A DNA stretch of 23,038 nt from Bacteroidota bacterium (GCA_013202335.1 JABMQR010000027.1:1-23038); one strand, 5' to 3'; shown: positions 8,568 to 15,957, numbered from the stretch's first letter. Program-made: numbers and translations. Notes: a model not told the origin generated them from the letters alone.

Positions 8568-9017
8568 TTGACCACAGAAACCATACTATCAGAAAAAGAA
8601 GAGAAAGAGTTTGCAGAATTTCTTCATAATAAAATAAAGCATTTCAATAATGAGAAATCTCCCTATCATAAAGAGTCCCGAAAACCGGGATCTTCAACTC
8701 CACTACATGTAATGCTTAAAGATGCATCAGGAAATTTTGTTGGAGGTCTTACGGCAAGTACTTATTGGGATTGGCTGGATATTGAGGACTTCTATATTCC
8801 GGAAGAATTAAGAGGTGAGGGAGTCGGCACTGCCCTGCTGCAGGAAGCTGAATCTATTGCAGTTAAAAGAGGGTGTAAAAGGTGTTTCCTTACTACATTT
8901 GAGTTTCAGGCACGGATTTTCTATGAGAAGCAAGGGTATTATGTTACAGGAAAACTGGACGATTACCCGCCTGGATCTGTATATTACTGGATGAGAAAGG
9001 ATTTAACTAAGGATTAA
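8568..9017 (+). CDS. GNAT-family N-acetyltransferase
   Basis: A 149-residue acetyltransferase. The start is TTG with AGGAG five bases upstream; no ATG lies nearby in frame, so TTG is well supported. Residues about 62-145 hold the GNAT core: GNFVGGLTAST (strands beta2-beta3), IEDFYIPEELRGEGVGTALL with the acetyl-CoA R-G-x-G-x-G loop, and FYEKQGYYVTGKLDDYPPG, the usual C-terminal half of this GNAT subgroup. The acceptor substrate is unknown. Its stop codon lies only three bases before a 162-bp inverted-repeat element that separates it from the MutS-like gene. Confidence 0.9.
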   Translation: MTTETILSEKEEKEFAEFLHNKIKHFNNEKSPYHKESRKPGSSTPLHVMLKDASGNFVGGLTASTYWDWLDIEDFYIPEELRGEGVGTALLQEAESIAVKRGCKRCFLTTFEFQARIFYEKQGYYVTGKLDDYPPGSVYYWMRKDLTKD

Positions 9018-9019
9018 AG

Positions 9020-9181
9020 AGTGACCTGAAGCCGGTGGTTTTTCTGAATGGTAAACCAATTTCAGTAAAGGATTTAATCAAACACAAAACTTTTTCCTGT
9101 TTTTTGGGTAATATTTAGTGGGATAATTTTTTTCTACCTATTAATTTCCAGTTATTACAATCCCACCGGTTTCAGGTCACT
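9020..9181. repeat. 162-bp element bounded by 19-bp inverted repeats
   Basis: The left arm at 9020-9038 (AGTGACCTGAAGCCGGTGG) and the right arm at 9163-9181 are reverse complements with one mismatch in 19. Inside, a second perfect inverted pair, GTGGGAT at 9118-9124 and ATCCCAC at 9160-9166, overlaps the right arm, and the rest is A/T-rich with no reading frame. It fills the whole gap between the GNAT stop and the MutS-like gene. It may be a small non-autonomous mobile element or a structured untranslated RNA. No clear target-site duplication is seen: flanks are GGATTAAAG on the left and TTATAAGGA on the right. Related partial copies occur at 14752 and 22933. Confidence 0.7.
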
Positions 9182-9201
9182 TTATAAGGATGAATACCGT
9201 A

Positions 9202-10809
9202 ATGATACGTAAAGCAGCGAGGAAGGCAATTCAACGATTACTTTCAACATTTGGAAAGGTCAAGAAAGACTCATTCGATTTCGATCTTATAGAGAATTAT
9301 TATAGAAAAAAAGATAACTCTGATGCATCTCAAGTGCTTTCCGACAGAACCTGTAATGATTTGGATTTTCGGGAATTGTTCATGTTTATTGACAGAACAC
9401 ACTCGAAAGTTGGCCAGCAATACCTCTATAACAAGTTAAGAACTATCCCATCAAGCTCAATTAACAACAATGAAAATGAACCAATGATTTCACTGTTTGC
9501 CAACAACCAAGATGTAAGAGCAGCTGTTCAGATGAAATTAGAAAAGCTCAAGAAGAAAGAGGCTGGTTATATCTCATCGTTAATTCAGGAAAATCATGTA
9601 AATCCGCCGAAATGGTATTTTCTTTATAAGGTGCTCTCGATTACCAGTCTGTTTTTAGTGATACTATTTTTCTTTAACTCCCAAATTCTTTTACCCTTAC
9701 TTGGAGTATTTATCATCAACCTGGTTATTCACTCCCTGAATAAGAAAAACCTGCATAAATACATTGGGACTATCCCCCAGCTGCTAAAATTACAAACTAT
9801 AGCCGGAGAACTCTTTAATAATGATCAGTTAAAAACGATAAACCCCAGGTTGCCCGAATCTATAAAGACACTACATAAAATCAGGAATAGAATGTTGTTT
9901 TTCAAACTTGAGGGGAAGCTGGAAGGTGATTTACTGTTATTCTTTTGGGCTTTTTTTGAGATAATTAAAATACTATTTTTACTGGAGCCCCTGTTGTTGT
10001 TTAACGTTCTGAAAGAACTCGATACAAAAAGAGAAGAGATAGAGGATGTTTTTACTTATGTTGGTAAAATTGATGCTCTGGTTTCAATAGCATCCTTACG
10101 GGAAGGGCTGGAGACCTACTGTATTCCGGAAGTCAATGAAGAGCAGAGAAACAGCATTACGGCAAAGAATGTGTATCATCCTTTAATTGAAAACTGCATA
10201 AAAAACAGCATCAATATTGATGGAAGGTCGATTCTCCTTACCGGATCCAATATGTCCGGTAAAACATCGTTTATTCGAACCATTGGAATAAACACACTCA
10301 CTGCACTGACATTGAATACCTGTTTTGCCGATCAGTACTCTATACCAACAATGAGGATATTGTCTGCAATAAGGATTAGTGACGATTTATTGAATGATAG
10401 AAGTTACTATTTTGAGGAAGTGCTCACTATCAAAGATATGATTAAAAAGAGCGAAAGTGGAATGCCGAACCTGTTTTTACTGGATGAAATATATAAAGGG
10501 ACGAATACTATAGAGCGGATTTCTGCCGGAAAAGCAGTTTTATCTTTCTTGGCACAAGCTGATAATATTGTATTAGTTTCAACACATGATATTGAGTTGG
10601 CCGATTTGTTACACGATGAGTATGAGTTATATCATTTTAGCGAACTTGTGAGTGCTAAAACAGTTGATTTTGACTATAAACTGAAGGATGGGAAATTAAA
10701 GCACAGAAATGCCATCAGGATACTTCAGATTAACGATTATCCGGACACTATCATTACTGAGGCCATTGAGATATCACAAAAAATAGATGAAAATACCTCT
10801 GAATCATAG
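9202..10809 (+). CDS. Membrane-anchored MutS-like ATPase
   Basis: About 535 residues. The start at 9202 is preferred over an ATG at 9190 because ATAAGGA (9184-9190) is too close to the latter and well placed for the former. The C-terminal third is the MutS ATPase domain: Walker A GSNMSGKT (residues 352-359 counted from 9190), Walker B FLLDE (Asp432, Glu433), and STHD of the H loop. The mismatch-recognition domain is absent. Two very hydrophobic stretches, about residues 142-183 and 247-273, look like membrane segments inside the helical core region. Such membrane MutS relatives are known but uncharacterised, and a role in mismatch repair should not be assumed. The gene is noticeably more A/T-rich than its neighbours and is flanked on the left by an inverted-repeat element. 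Its stop overlaps the convergent AraC-type gene. Confidence 0.85.
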   Translation: MIRKAARKAIQRLLSTFGKVKKDSFDFDLIENYYRKKDNSDASQVLSDRTCNDLDFRELFMFIDRTHSKVGQQYLYNKLRTIPSSSINNNENEPMISLFANNQDVRAAVQMKLEKLKKKEAGYISSLIQENHVNPPKWYFLYKVLSITSLFLVILFFFNSQILLPLLGVFIINLVIHSLNKKNLHKYIGTIPQLLKLQTIAGELFNNDQLKTINPRLPESIKTLHKIRNRMLFFKLEGKLEGDLLLFFWAFFEIIKILFLLEPLLLFNVLKELDTKREEIEDVFTYVGKIDALVSIASLREGLETYCIPEVNEEQRNSITAKNVYHPLIENCIKNSINIDGRSILLTGSNMSGKTSFIRTIGINTLTALTLNTCFADQYSIPTMRILSAIRISDDLLNDRSYYFEEVLTIKDMIKKSESGMPNLFLLDEIYKGTNTIERISAGKAVLSFLAQADNIVLVSTHDIELADLLHDEYELYHFSELVSAKTVDFDYKLKDGKLKHRNAIRILQINDYPDTIITEAIEISQKIDENTSES

Positions 10810-11622
10810 ATATAATCGGGATCTAAACTCTCCCGGGGTCTCCCCATATCTCCTTTTAAAAGCTTTTAAATAATTTTCGTAAACCTGAAAACCTACACTA
10901 TATGCAGCCTGTTTAGCAGAAATCCCCTTCATTAAGTGTTCCTTCGATTTTTCCAACCGTTTGTTTCGGATATACCCGGCTATTCCCCAACCTGTTTTAT
11001 TCTTAAAAAGTCTGGAAGCATAGGTGCGCTCCAGATGCACATACGCTGCGACATTTTCCACAGAGATTGAAGTCTGATAATAACTATTGATAAATGAGAG
11101 CATGGTTTGGGTATGATCGGTTTTAATAAGCGACCCGGGCAGTGGGATTCTGCTTACATGGTGCTTCAATAGGTTTGCCATAATCCGGTAAACGATAGCA
11201 TACCGATCCAGTTCCTGGATTACTCGTCCATTTTCAGTTCCTGTGTAGAGAGATCTGTAGAATCTATAAAGTTCTGCTGCGTTCTCAGTGGAAAGAATAG
11301 GTTTCTCCTGCGAAACACCATTTTGCAGAAGATAGGGTATCAGTGATCTGTTCATTGCTATCCAAAAATAGTGCCAGGGGTCATCTGTATCCGCTCGGTA
11401 CAAGTGTTTTTCATCAGGAAATATAACAAAAGCATCTCCGGAAGTCAGTTCCCAGGATTTTCTTTCCCAATAGAATTTTCCCTTTCCGGATACCACGACA
11501 TGTACCAGTATGTGGGTACGTAATCCTCCAAATTCATGAGCTGGAGAGCACTTCTCATCCCCGCAGAAAAGGAGTTCTATAGTTGGTGTCGATTTTTGTG
11601 AAATAAATCGTTGGTTAATCAT
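10804..11622 (-). CDS. AraC-family transcriptional regulator
   Basis: A cupin-type N-terminal sensor domain (VVVSGKGKFYWERKSWELTSGD, then FPDEKHLY, WHYFWI) is followed by the two helix-turn-helix motifs of the AraC family, ending in the signature AAYSVGFQVYENYLKAFKRRYGETPGEFR. Such proteins bind a sugar and activate adjacent operons. I place the start at the ATG at 11622 (272 residues); the frame can be extended to a GTG at 11661, but that GTG overlaps the likely -10 box, so it would not be in the transcript. Neither start has a clear ribosome-binding site. It is divergent from the alpha-galactosidase gene and most likely regulates it. The stop overlaps the 3' end of the MutS-like gene. Confidence 0.9.
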   Translation of the reverse strand: MINQRFISQKSTPTIELLFCGDEKCSPAHEFGGLRTHILVHVVVSGKGKFYWERKSWELTSGDAFVIFPDEKHLYRADTDDPWHYFWIAMNRSLIPYLLQNGVSQEKPILSTENAAELYRFYRSLYTGTENGRVIQELDRYAIVYRIMANLLKHHVSRIPLPGSLIKTDHTQTMLSFINSYYQTSISVENVAAYVHLERTYASRLFKNKTGWGIAGYIRNKRLEKSKEHLMKGISAKQAAYSVGFQVYENYLKAFKRRYGETPGEFRSRLYL

Positions 11623-11659
11623 AATAACTGAAATATACCGTAAATACACCGGAAGTACC

Positions 11660-11689
11660 ACTATAAAACAACAAAAAGACAGTTGTAAA
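11660..11689 (-). promoter_or_regulatory. Candidate promoter of the AraC-type gene
   Basis: On the minus strand a TTTACA -35 box (11684-11689) and a TATAGT -10 box (11660-11665) are 18 bases apart, each one mismatch from the sigma-70 consensus. Transcription would begin about 25-30 bases before the ATG at 11622, which rules out the GTG at 11661 as start codon. The -35 shares its bases with that of the opposite promoter. Confidence 0.5.
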
Positions 11690-11710
11690 ACTATAATTCC
11701 TTATTATAAT
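11683..11710 (+). promoter_or_regulatory. Candidate promoter of the alpha-galactosidase gene
   Basis: TTGTAA at 11683-11688 and a perfect TATAAT at 11705-11710 are 16 bases apart. Transcription would start near 11717, leaving a leader of about 40 bases with an AGGGG site before the ATG. The weak -35 (four of six) is what an activator-dependent promoter would show, fitting control by the divergent AraC-type protein. Confidence 0.55.
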
Positions 11711-11757
11711 CAGATAGAGTGTTAAGAGTAAATAAAATAAATGTATAGGGGCATCTA

Positions 11758-13161
11758 ATGGCTGAAATTGTAATTATTGGAGCAGGCAGTCTAAGTTTTT
11801 CCAGCAGACTGACCGCAGATATTCTCACCTATCCGGAACTGCAGGATTCTCATTTTCGTTTAGTGGATACTGATCCGTTAAGACTGCAGTATGCTGAGCA
11901 GATTGTACAAAGAATTTTCACTGAAGGTGGATACGCAAAAGCCAGGGTCTCCTCCTTTACTGATCGAAAAGAGGCACTTAATGGTGCAAAGTATGTAATT
12001 ATCAGCATTTTAGTTGGTGGATACGAAGCTATTGAGAAAGAGATAGATATTGCAAAGAAGTATGGGATTGACCAGTGCATTGGAGATACTCTGACCCCTG
12101 GCGGTATTATGCGTTGTATAAGAACTCTTCCGGTACTTCAGGAGATAGCCGGAGATATACAGAAATTATGCCCTGACGCTTTGGTTTTAAACTACACTAA
12201 TCCGATGGGAATGCTCTCTAAAGGATTTATTGAAGAGGCGCCGGAGCTTAAATATGTTGGACTATGTCACTCCGTACAGGGAACGGCTCGGGAATGGGCT
12301 GACAGGCTGGAGATATCCCTGGAAGAGATAAACTATCTTTGTGCAGGAATCAATCATGAGGCTTGGTTTACAAAATTTGAGCATAACGGTACTGATCTGC
12401 TTCCGGTAATACGAGAGCTGGCGGTGAAGCCGGAGATTTGGTATGGCGATTCAACCCGAATGGAATATGTTAAGCATCTCGGATACCCGGTAACTGAATC
12501 AAGTGGGCATGTATCAGAATACAATCCCTGGTTTCGAAAGAACGAAGAGACCATAAAACGGTATTGTCCATCAGAATTTTCAAAGTGGAATGGGGGATTC
12601 GGCTTTATCAAGGAGCTGTATGATCGGCCTGACTGGCAGGAACAGATGAAAAAAATGGCTGATTGGGAAGACCCGATTGATCTTGAGAGGAGTCATGAAT
12701 ATGGATCACAGATTATTCATGCACTTGAAACCGGTGAAACAACTATCATATACGGGAATGTAATGAATCATGGTTATATTGAAAATCTGCCGAAGGATGC
12801 AGTTGTCGAGGTTCCCTGTGTAGTGAATAAAAATGGGGTGCAGCCGGTACATGTCGGCTCGATCCCTCCCCACCTTGCTGCTCTAAACAGAACTCAGTTG
12901 AATGTCCAGGAGCTGGCGGTATTGGCTGTTCAGGAATCAGATCCGGAACGTGTTTTTCAGGCTATGGCATTGGACCCTCTTACGGCAATGAGCTGCACTC
13001 TGGATGAAATTCGTACGATGACCCGTGAGCTGATGGAAGCACATGCTATATGGACTCCTGTAATGGATGGGAAAATACCCGAGGAGAAACCGTTGGTTTA
13101 TCTGCAGAAGCCTGAAGGGGTGGTTGAGAAGCATATTGATCCTGCGAAAGTTAATCAGTAA
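11758..13161 (+). CDS. melA: Alpha-galactosidase, glycoside hydrolase family 4
   Basis: A 467-residue GH4 enzyme, a cytoplasmic NAD- and Mn-dependent glycosidase that removes alpha-galactosyl units from melibiose-type sugars by a redox-elimination mechanism. Seen: the NAD loop IIGAGSLSF at the N-terminus, GDTLTPGGI, NYTNPM, the metal-binding GLCHSVQG (Cys170) and GINHEAW (His200), and TESSGHVSEYNPWF. The CHSVQG form and the C-terminal VGSIPPHLAALNRT block match MelA-type alpha-galactosidases rather than the phospho-glucosidase branch of GH4. AGGGG six bases before the ATG supports the start. It is the only structural gene of the divergent unit with the AraC regulator; no sugar transporter lies nearby, so uptake must be encoded elsewhere. 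Confidence 0.9.
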   Translation: MAEIVIIGAGSLSFSSRLTADILTYPELQDSHFRLVDTDPLRLQYAEQIVQRIFTEGGYAKARVSSFTDRKEALNGAKYVIISILVGGYEAIEKEIDIAKKYGIDQCIGDTLTPGGIMRCIRTLPVLQEIAGDIQKLCPDALVLNYTNPMGMLSKGFIEEAPELKYVGLCHSVQGTAREWADRLEISLEEINYLCAGINHEAWFTKFEHNGTDLLPVIRELAVKPEIWYGDSTRMEYVKHLGYPVTESSGHVSEYNPWFRKNEETIKRYCPSEFSKWNGGFGFIKELYDRPDWQEQMKKMADWEDPIDLERSHEYGSQIIHALETGETTIIYGNVMNHGYIENLPKDAVVEVPCVVNKNGVQPVHVGSIPPHLAALNRTQLNVQELAVLAVQESDPERVFQAMALDPLTAMSCTLDEIRTMTRELMEAHAIWTPVMDGKIPEEKPLVYLQKPEGVVEKHIDPAKVNQ

Positions 13162-13166
13162 TACAT

Positions 13167-13199
13167 TCCTAATTGCTTCTTGATCAGGAAGTCCTAATT
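13167..13199. repeat. Imperfect palindrome flanked by 8-bp direct repeats
   Basis: TCCTAATT occurs at 13167-13174 and again at 13192-13199. Between them lies CTTCTTGATCAGGAAG (13176-13191), a 16-base near-palindrome with one mismatched pair. It sits in the 57-base gap between the alpha-galactosidase and RluA-type genes. It may be an operator, a weak terminator or a scar; there is no T-run, so a terminator is unlikely. Confidence 0.3.
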
Positions 13200-13218
13200 A
13201 CGGTACTGTGCAGTTATT

Positions 13219-13932
13219 ATGATGGATGAAAAACAGAAAAATTTTAAGCGGCCCCCGAAAAAATATCAACCTAAGGGGCTCTCTATTCTCTATGAAGATC
13301 GCGATATCATGGTTGTGGATAAAATGAGTGGTCTTTTAACGGTGAGTAATGATAAGGTCAGGGATAATACTGCTTTCTTTCTTCTGAATGAGTACGTGCG
13401 AAAAGGAAACTCAAAATCGAAAAACCGGGTTTTTATAGTCCATCGTCTGGACAGGGAGACTTCAGGTGTTCTTGTTTTTGCTAAAAGCGAAGAGGCAAAA
13501 CGCTATCTTCAGGCTGAGTGGCAGAAGTTTGAAAAAACCTATTATGCAGTAGTACATGGAAATATGGAGGAAGAGGAGGGTGAAATCTCTTCTTACCTTG
13601 TAGAAAACAGTGCTTTTAAAATGTATTCTGTTTCGGATCCGGAAAAAGGACAGTTTGCCAGCACCGGATACAAAGTTATTAAAAAGACAAAGAATTATAG
13701 TTTACTTGAGGTTTATCTGCATACCGGTAAGAAAAATCAGATTCGTGTGCATCTTGCAGATAAAGGCTGTCCCATTTTTGGTGATAAAAAATATGGGCGA
13801 AAAGAGAGTGGGAACAGGCGGCTTGCACTTCATGCAGCATCCCTCTCACTGCTGCACCCGCATACAAAAGAGAAAATAACCTTTACCGCAAAGATTCCTG
13901 ATTATTTTGCGCTGCTGCTTCATGGTAAGTAG
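13219..13932 (+). CDS. RluA-family pseudouridine synthase
   Basis: A 237-residue protein with the RluA-type motif II HRLDRETSGVLVFAKS, whose Asp78 is the catalytic nucleophile that isomerises uridine to pseudouridine in rRNA or tRNA. ILYEDRDIMVVDKMSGLL (motif I), KKNQIRVHLADKGCPIFGDKKYG (motif III) and LALHAASL near the C-terminus complete the family pattern. There is no N-terminal S4 domain, as in the RluA/RluE-like short members; the basic N-terminal 20 residues may help bind RNA. Two ATGs in tandem occur at the start and neither has a convincing ribosome-binding site. Target base cannot be assigned. Confidence 0.9.
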   Translation: MMDEKQKNFKRPPKKYQPKGLSILYEDRDIMVVDKMSGLLTVSNDKVRDNTAFFLLNEYVRKGNSKSKNRVFIVHRLDRETSGVLVFAKSEEAKRYLQAEWQKFEKTYYAVVHGNMEEEEGEISSYLVENSAFKMYSVSDPEKGQFASTGYKVIKKTKNYSLLEVYLHTGKKNQIRVHLADKGCPIFGDKKYGRKESGNRRLALHAASLSLLHPHTKEKITFTAKIPDYFALLLHGK

Positions 13933-13964
13933 GGATCGTTTGCGTTTGCGGTTGCGATTTCAGT

Positions 13965-14733
13965 TTACGTAGTTGCTTCCGAGCGCAGTAACCGGATTTT
14001 TCTGATTTTTAATACTAATGCCGTTACGGTACAACCGGTTATGACAAGCGGGTAGGTGGATAAAGGGATAAAAAGAATTACTACTAACCCGGCTATTATA
14101 GGTCTTTTTAAAGCCATACTGGGATATCCTGATTCTAAAGCAGCGATACAAATTAAAGAGTGTATTTCCGGTATAAGTTGAGAAAAACCTAATCCAATTA
14201 ACACCATGGAAAATATTCCGGGGAAAATTTCTCCACCTTTCCAGCCGGAGTAACTAAATATTTTCATTAAGCATAATTTTATTATTCCTGCCAGTATGAG
14301 GAAAGCAGCACCAGCCTCAAACCCTTCTGCAAATACCTGTACCATTCCTTCCTGTCCCAATGGTGCTCCAAAAGTAAGAGTGACTAACGATAAGACCAGT
14401 GTGACCAAAAGTGATTTGATAGTTACCGGTTTTTCATCACCCTCTTCAACGGGGGGGGGTCTCAAAATGGACTGGTTCCTGATCTCCGAATTTCTTCAAT
14501 AGCAAACCAACGAAAAGACCTCCTGTAAGGCAGATGAGTATGGTAAACAGGGCAGGGTTGAACTGTACTATGTAAGCTAAATTATGCCAGATAAAGCCAA
14601 TTGTTTTTGACTGCAGAAAGATAAACAGTGCTGATATTCCACCGGTAAGTGCTCCAACGGCGAGCAGAAAGATGATGATTAGAGCAGGTTTTGTTATAGG
14701 CCGACTGCCTGATTTTTATTGTTCCTGATTCAT
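13965..14733 (-). pseudogene. Broken CLC-type voltage-gated chloride channel gene
   Basis: The minus strand encodes pieces of a CLC chloride channel/transporter in two frames. An ATG at 14733 with a GGAG site (14743-14746) starts MNQEQ and then hits TAA at 14716-14718. The same frame continues as a membrane helix (AVGALTGGISALFIFLQ) and ILICLTGGLFVGLLL down to a run of nine C at 14451-14459, where it shifts. The second frame carries the rest, including GWKGGEIFPGIFS, the C-terminal CLC ion-pathway motif, and several helices to 13965. Eight or eleven C would restore the frame. The reconstructed length is only about 250 codons, against 400 or more in the family, and helices between the N-terminal pair and the second half seem to be missing. 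I judge it a decaying gene; sequencing error in the homopolymer cannot be excluded. Confidence 0.75.
14451..14459. repeat. G9/C9 homopolymer inside the CLC gene
   Basis: Nine consecutive G on the + strand (nine C in the sense of the channel gene) sit exactly where the two channel frames part. Such tracts slip during replication and could switch or break the gene. Confidence 0.9.
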
Positions 14734-14751
14734 AGAGTTAAGCTCCGGGCT

Positions 14752-14763
14752 GTTCGGGTCACT
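14752..14763 (-). repeat. Partial copy of the 9020-type repeat arm
   Basis: Read on the minus strand this is AGTGACCCGAAC, sharing AGTGACCYGAA with both arms of the element at 9020-9181. It lies just upstream of the broken channel gene. No matching inverted partner is visible nearby. Confidence 0.4.
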
Positions 14764-14801
14764 TCATATGGATTTTTTTTCAAAACCTATAATAATTTAT
14801 T

Positions 14802-14821
14802 TATGCAATGGTATGCAATAG
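14802..14821 (+). repeat. Tandem 10-bp direct repeat TATGCAATRG
   Basis: TATGCAATGG at 14802-14811 is followed directly by TATGCAATAG at 14812-14821, downstream of a TATAAT at 14788-14793 and ahead of the SH3-like gene. A further TATGCAATGG occurs at 15328-15337 before the second flavodoxin gene. It could be an operator; the 15328 copy overlaps the ribosome-binding site and may be coincidental. Confidence 0.4.
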
Positions 14822-14866
14822 AGTTTATACTGATGAAATGACACTCTTCAATGTGAGGAACAAATT

Positions 14867-15241
14867 ATGACAGAAGAAAATAAAACCTACAAAGTAATCA
14901 CAGAATACATATCTCCCTATCCGGTCTCAATCATTTTTCATAAGGGTGAAATTGTACATATTGGAACAGAGTTTGCTGATGATCCTGAGTGGGGAAACTG
15001 GATTAGGTGCGTGGTTTCTGGTGATGACAGGAGTGAGAAAGAGGCATGGTGTCCAAGGCAGTATCTTGAAATTCTTGAGGATAAAGGGGTTTTTATCCAG
15101 AATTATGATGCAAAAGAGTTAACTGTCCATATTGGTGAAATACTTTCTGTTGGTGAACAGCTGAATGGTTTTGGGGTTGCCGTTAAGGGGGATGGAGACT
15201 GTGGATGGGTGCCGATGAAATGTCTTGTAGAGTTGTTGTGA
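14867..15241 (+). CDS. Small protein with two SH3-like domains
   Basis: A 124-residue acidic protein, ATG start with GAGGA eight bases upstream. It looks like two tandem SH3-like barrels: residues about 7-71 (TYKVITEYISPYPVSI, KGEIVHIG, WIRCV, AWCPRQYLEIL) and about 72-124 (FIQNYDAKELTVHIGEIL, GWVPMKCLVELL). Both halves end in the same pattern, W-x-P plus a hydrophobic strand, typical of SH3-type folds. No signal peptide is present, so it should be cytoplasmic. Function is unknown; such proteins often bind small ligands or partner proteins. Confidence 0.75.
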   Translation: MTEENKTYKVITEYISPYPVSIIFHKGEIVHIGTEFADDPEWGNWIRCVVSGDDRSEKEAWCPRQYLEILEDKGVFIQNYDAKELTVHIGEILSVGEQLNGFGVAVKGDGDCGWVPMKCLVELL

Positions 15242-15347
15242 AAATGCTGTATATTTCTGTAAGTGATGAGATTTTTTTTATGATATACTAAACAACGGCA
15301 TTGGTTTCCTGTAAACGGAAAATTTTTTATGCAATGGAGAGTGTTGG

Positions 15348-15860
15348 ATGGAGAAACGAGTATTGGTAGCTTATGCCACAAAGTATGGTGCAGCAGCAGA
15401 AATTGCTAAAAAAATTGGTCAAATTTTAAACGAAGCGGGTTATTCTGCAGAGGTGCTCTCTGTAGAGCGCGTAGCAGATCTGAAATCCTATCAGGCAGTA
15501 GTGTTGGGCAGCTCGGTCTATATTGGACAGTGGCGCAAAAAAGCTTCAAGATTTTTAAAAAGAAATATAAAAGTGTTGTCAGAGAAGTCTGTTTGGCTGT
15601 TTTCATGCGGCCTTACGGGTAAGGATGAATCAGAAGACGTGAAAGTGGATTGGAATTTTCCCAAAGCACTTCAGCCTGTCGCTGACCAAATTCAACCACG
15701 TGATATTACCTTATTTCTTGGTAAGGTTGATCTGGAGAAACTAAATCCTCTCGAAAAAATGATGTTTAAGAATGCCCAGGGATCTATCGGAGATTTCCGG
15801 GACTGGGATTTAATTACTTCATGGGCAGGAGGGATTGTAAAAACGTTGAATGATGAATAA
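15348..15860 (+). CDS. Flavodoxin-domain protein (HemG-like)
   Basis: A 170-residue protein with a flavodoxin fold. The FMN phosphate loop reads VAYATKYGAAAEIA near residues 7-20, followed by YQAVVLGSSVYIGQWRKKA and VWLFSCGLTG, which are the other FMN-contacting strand ends. This arrangement, with the SSVYIG sequence and a helix carrying FLKRN, matches the flavodoxin group that includes menaquinone-dependent protoporphyrinogen oxidase HemG, but that activity is not shown. The C-terminal FRDWDLITSWAGGI is typical of this group. The ATG follows GGAGAG. It is followed by a DUF1576 gene that appears to have its own promoter. Confidence 0.85.
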   Translation: MEKRVLVAYATKYGAAAEIAKKIGQILNEAGYSAEVLSVERVADLKSYQAVVLGSSVYIGQWRKKASRFLKRNIKVLSEKSVWLFSCGLTGKDESEDVKVDWNFPKALQPVADQIQPRDITLFLGKVDLEKLNPLEKMMFKNAQGSIGDFRDWDLITSWAGGIVKTLNDE

Positions 15861-15903
15861 TGAAAATTTTGCATTAGAGAAATAATACAGAGTGCAGCCC
15901 CCA

Positions 15904-15912
15904 TGTTATAAT
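15904..15912 (+). promoter_or_regulatory. Extended -10 promoter of the DUF1576 gene
   Basis: TGTTATAAT is a perfect extended -10 element (TGn plus TATAAT at 15907-15912), which can work without a strong -35. None is evident. It lies about 45 bases before the ATG at 15958, with GGGGAGGA between. Confidence 0.5.
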
Positions 15913-15957
15913 GTAAAAAGTGAACACTAAATATAACAAGGGGAGGAATAGGTGTAG

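Noticed and set aside
9020..9181. Integron attC site
   Set aside because: The arms lack the GTTRRRY and RYYYAAC core sites, and no integrase is present.
10804..10809. Overlapping convergent stops of the MutS-like and AraC-type genes as a regulatory antisense device
   Set aside because: The overlap is six bases, common in compact genomes, and nothing else indicates regulation.
6353..15860. Recent duplication of the two flavodoxin-domain genes
   Set aside because: They share only the general FMN-loop pattern; the sequences differ throughout and belong to different subgroups.
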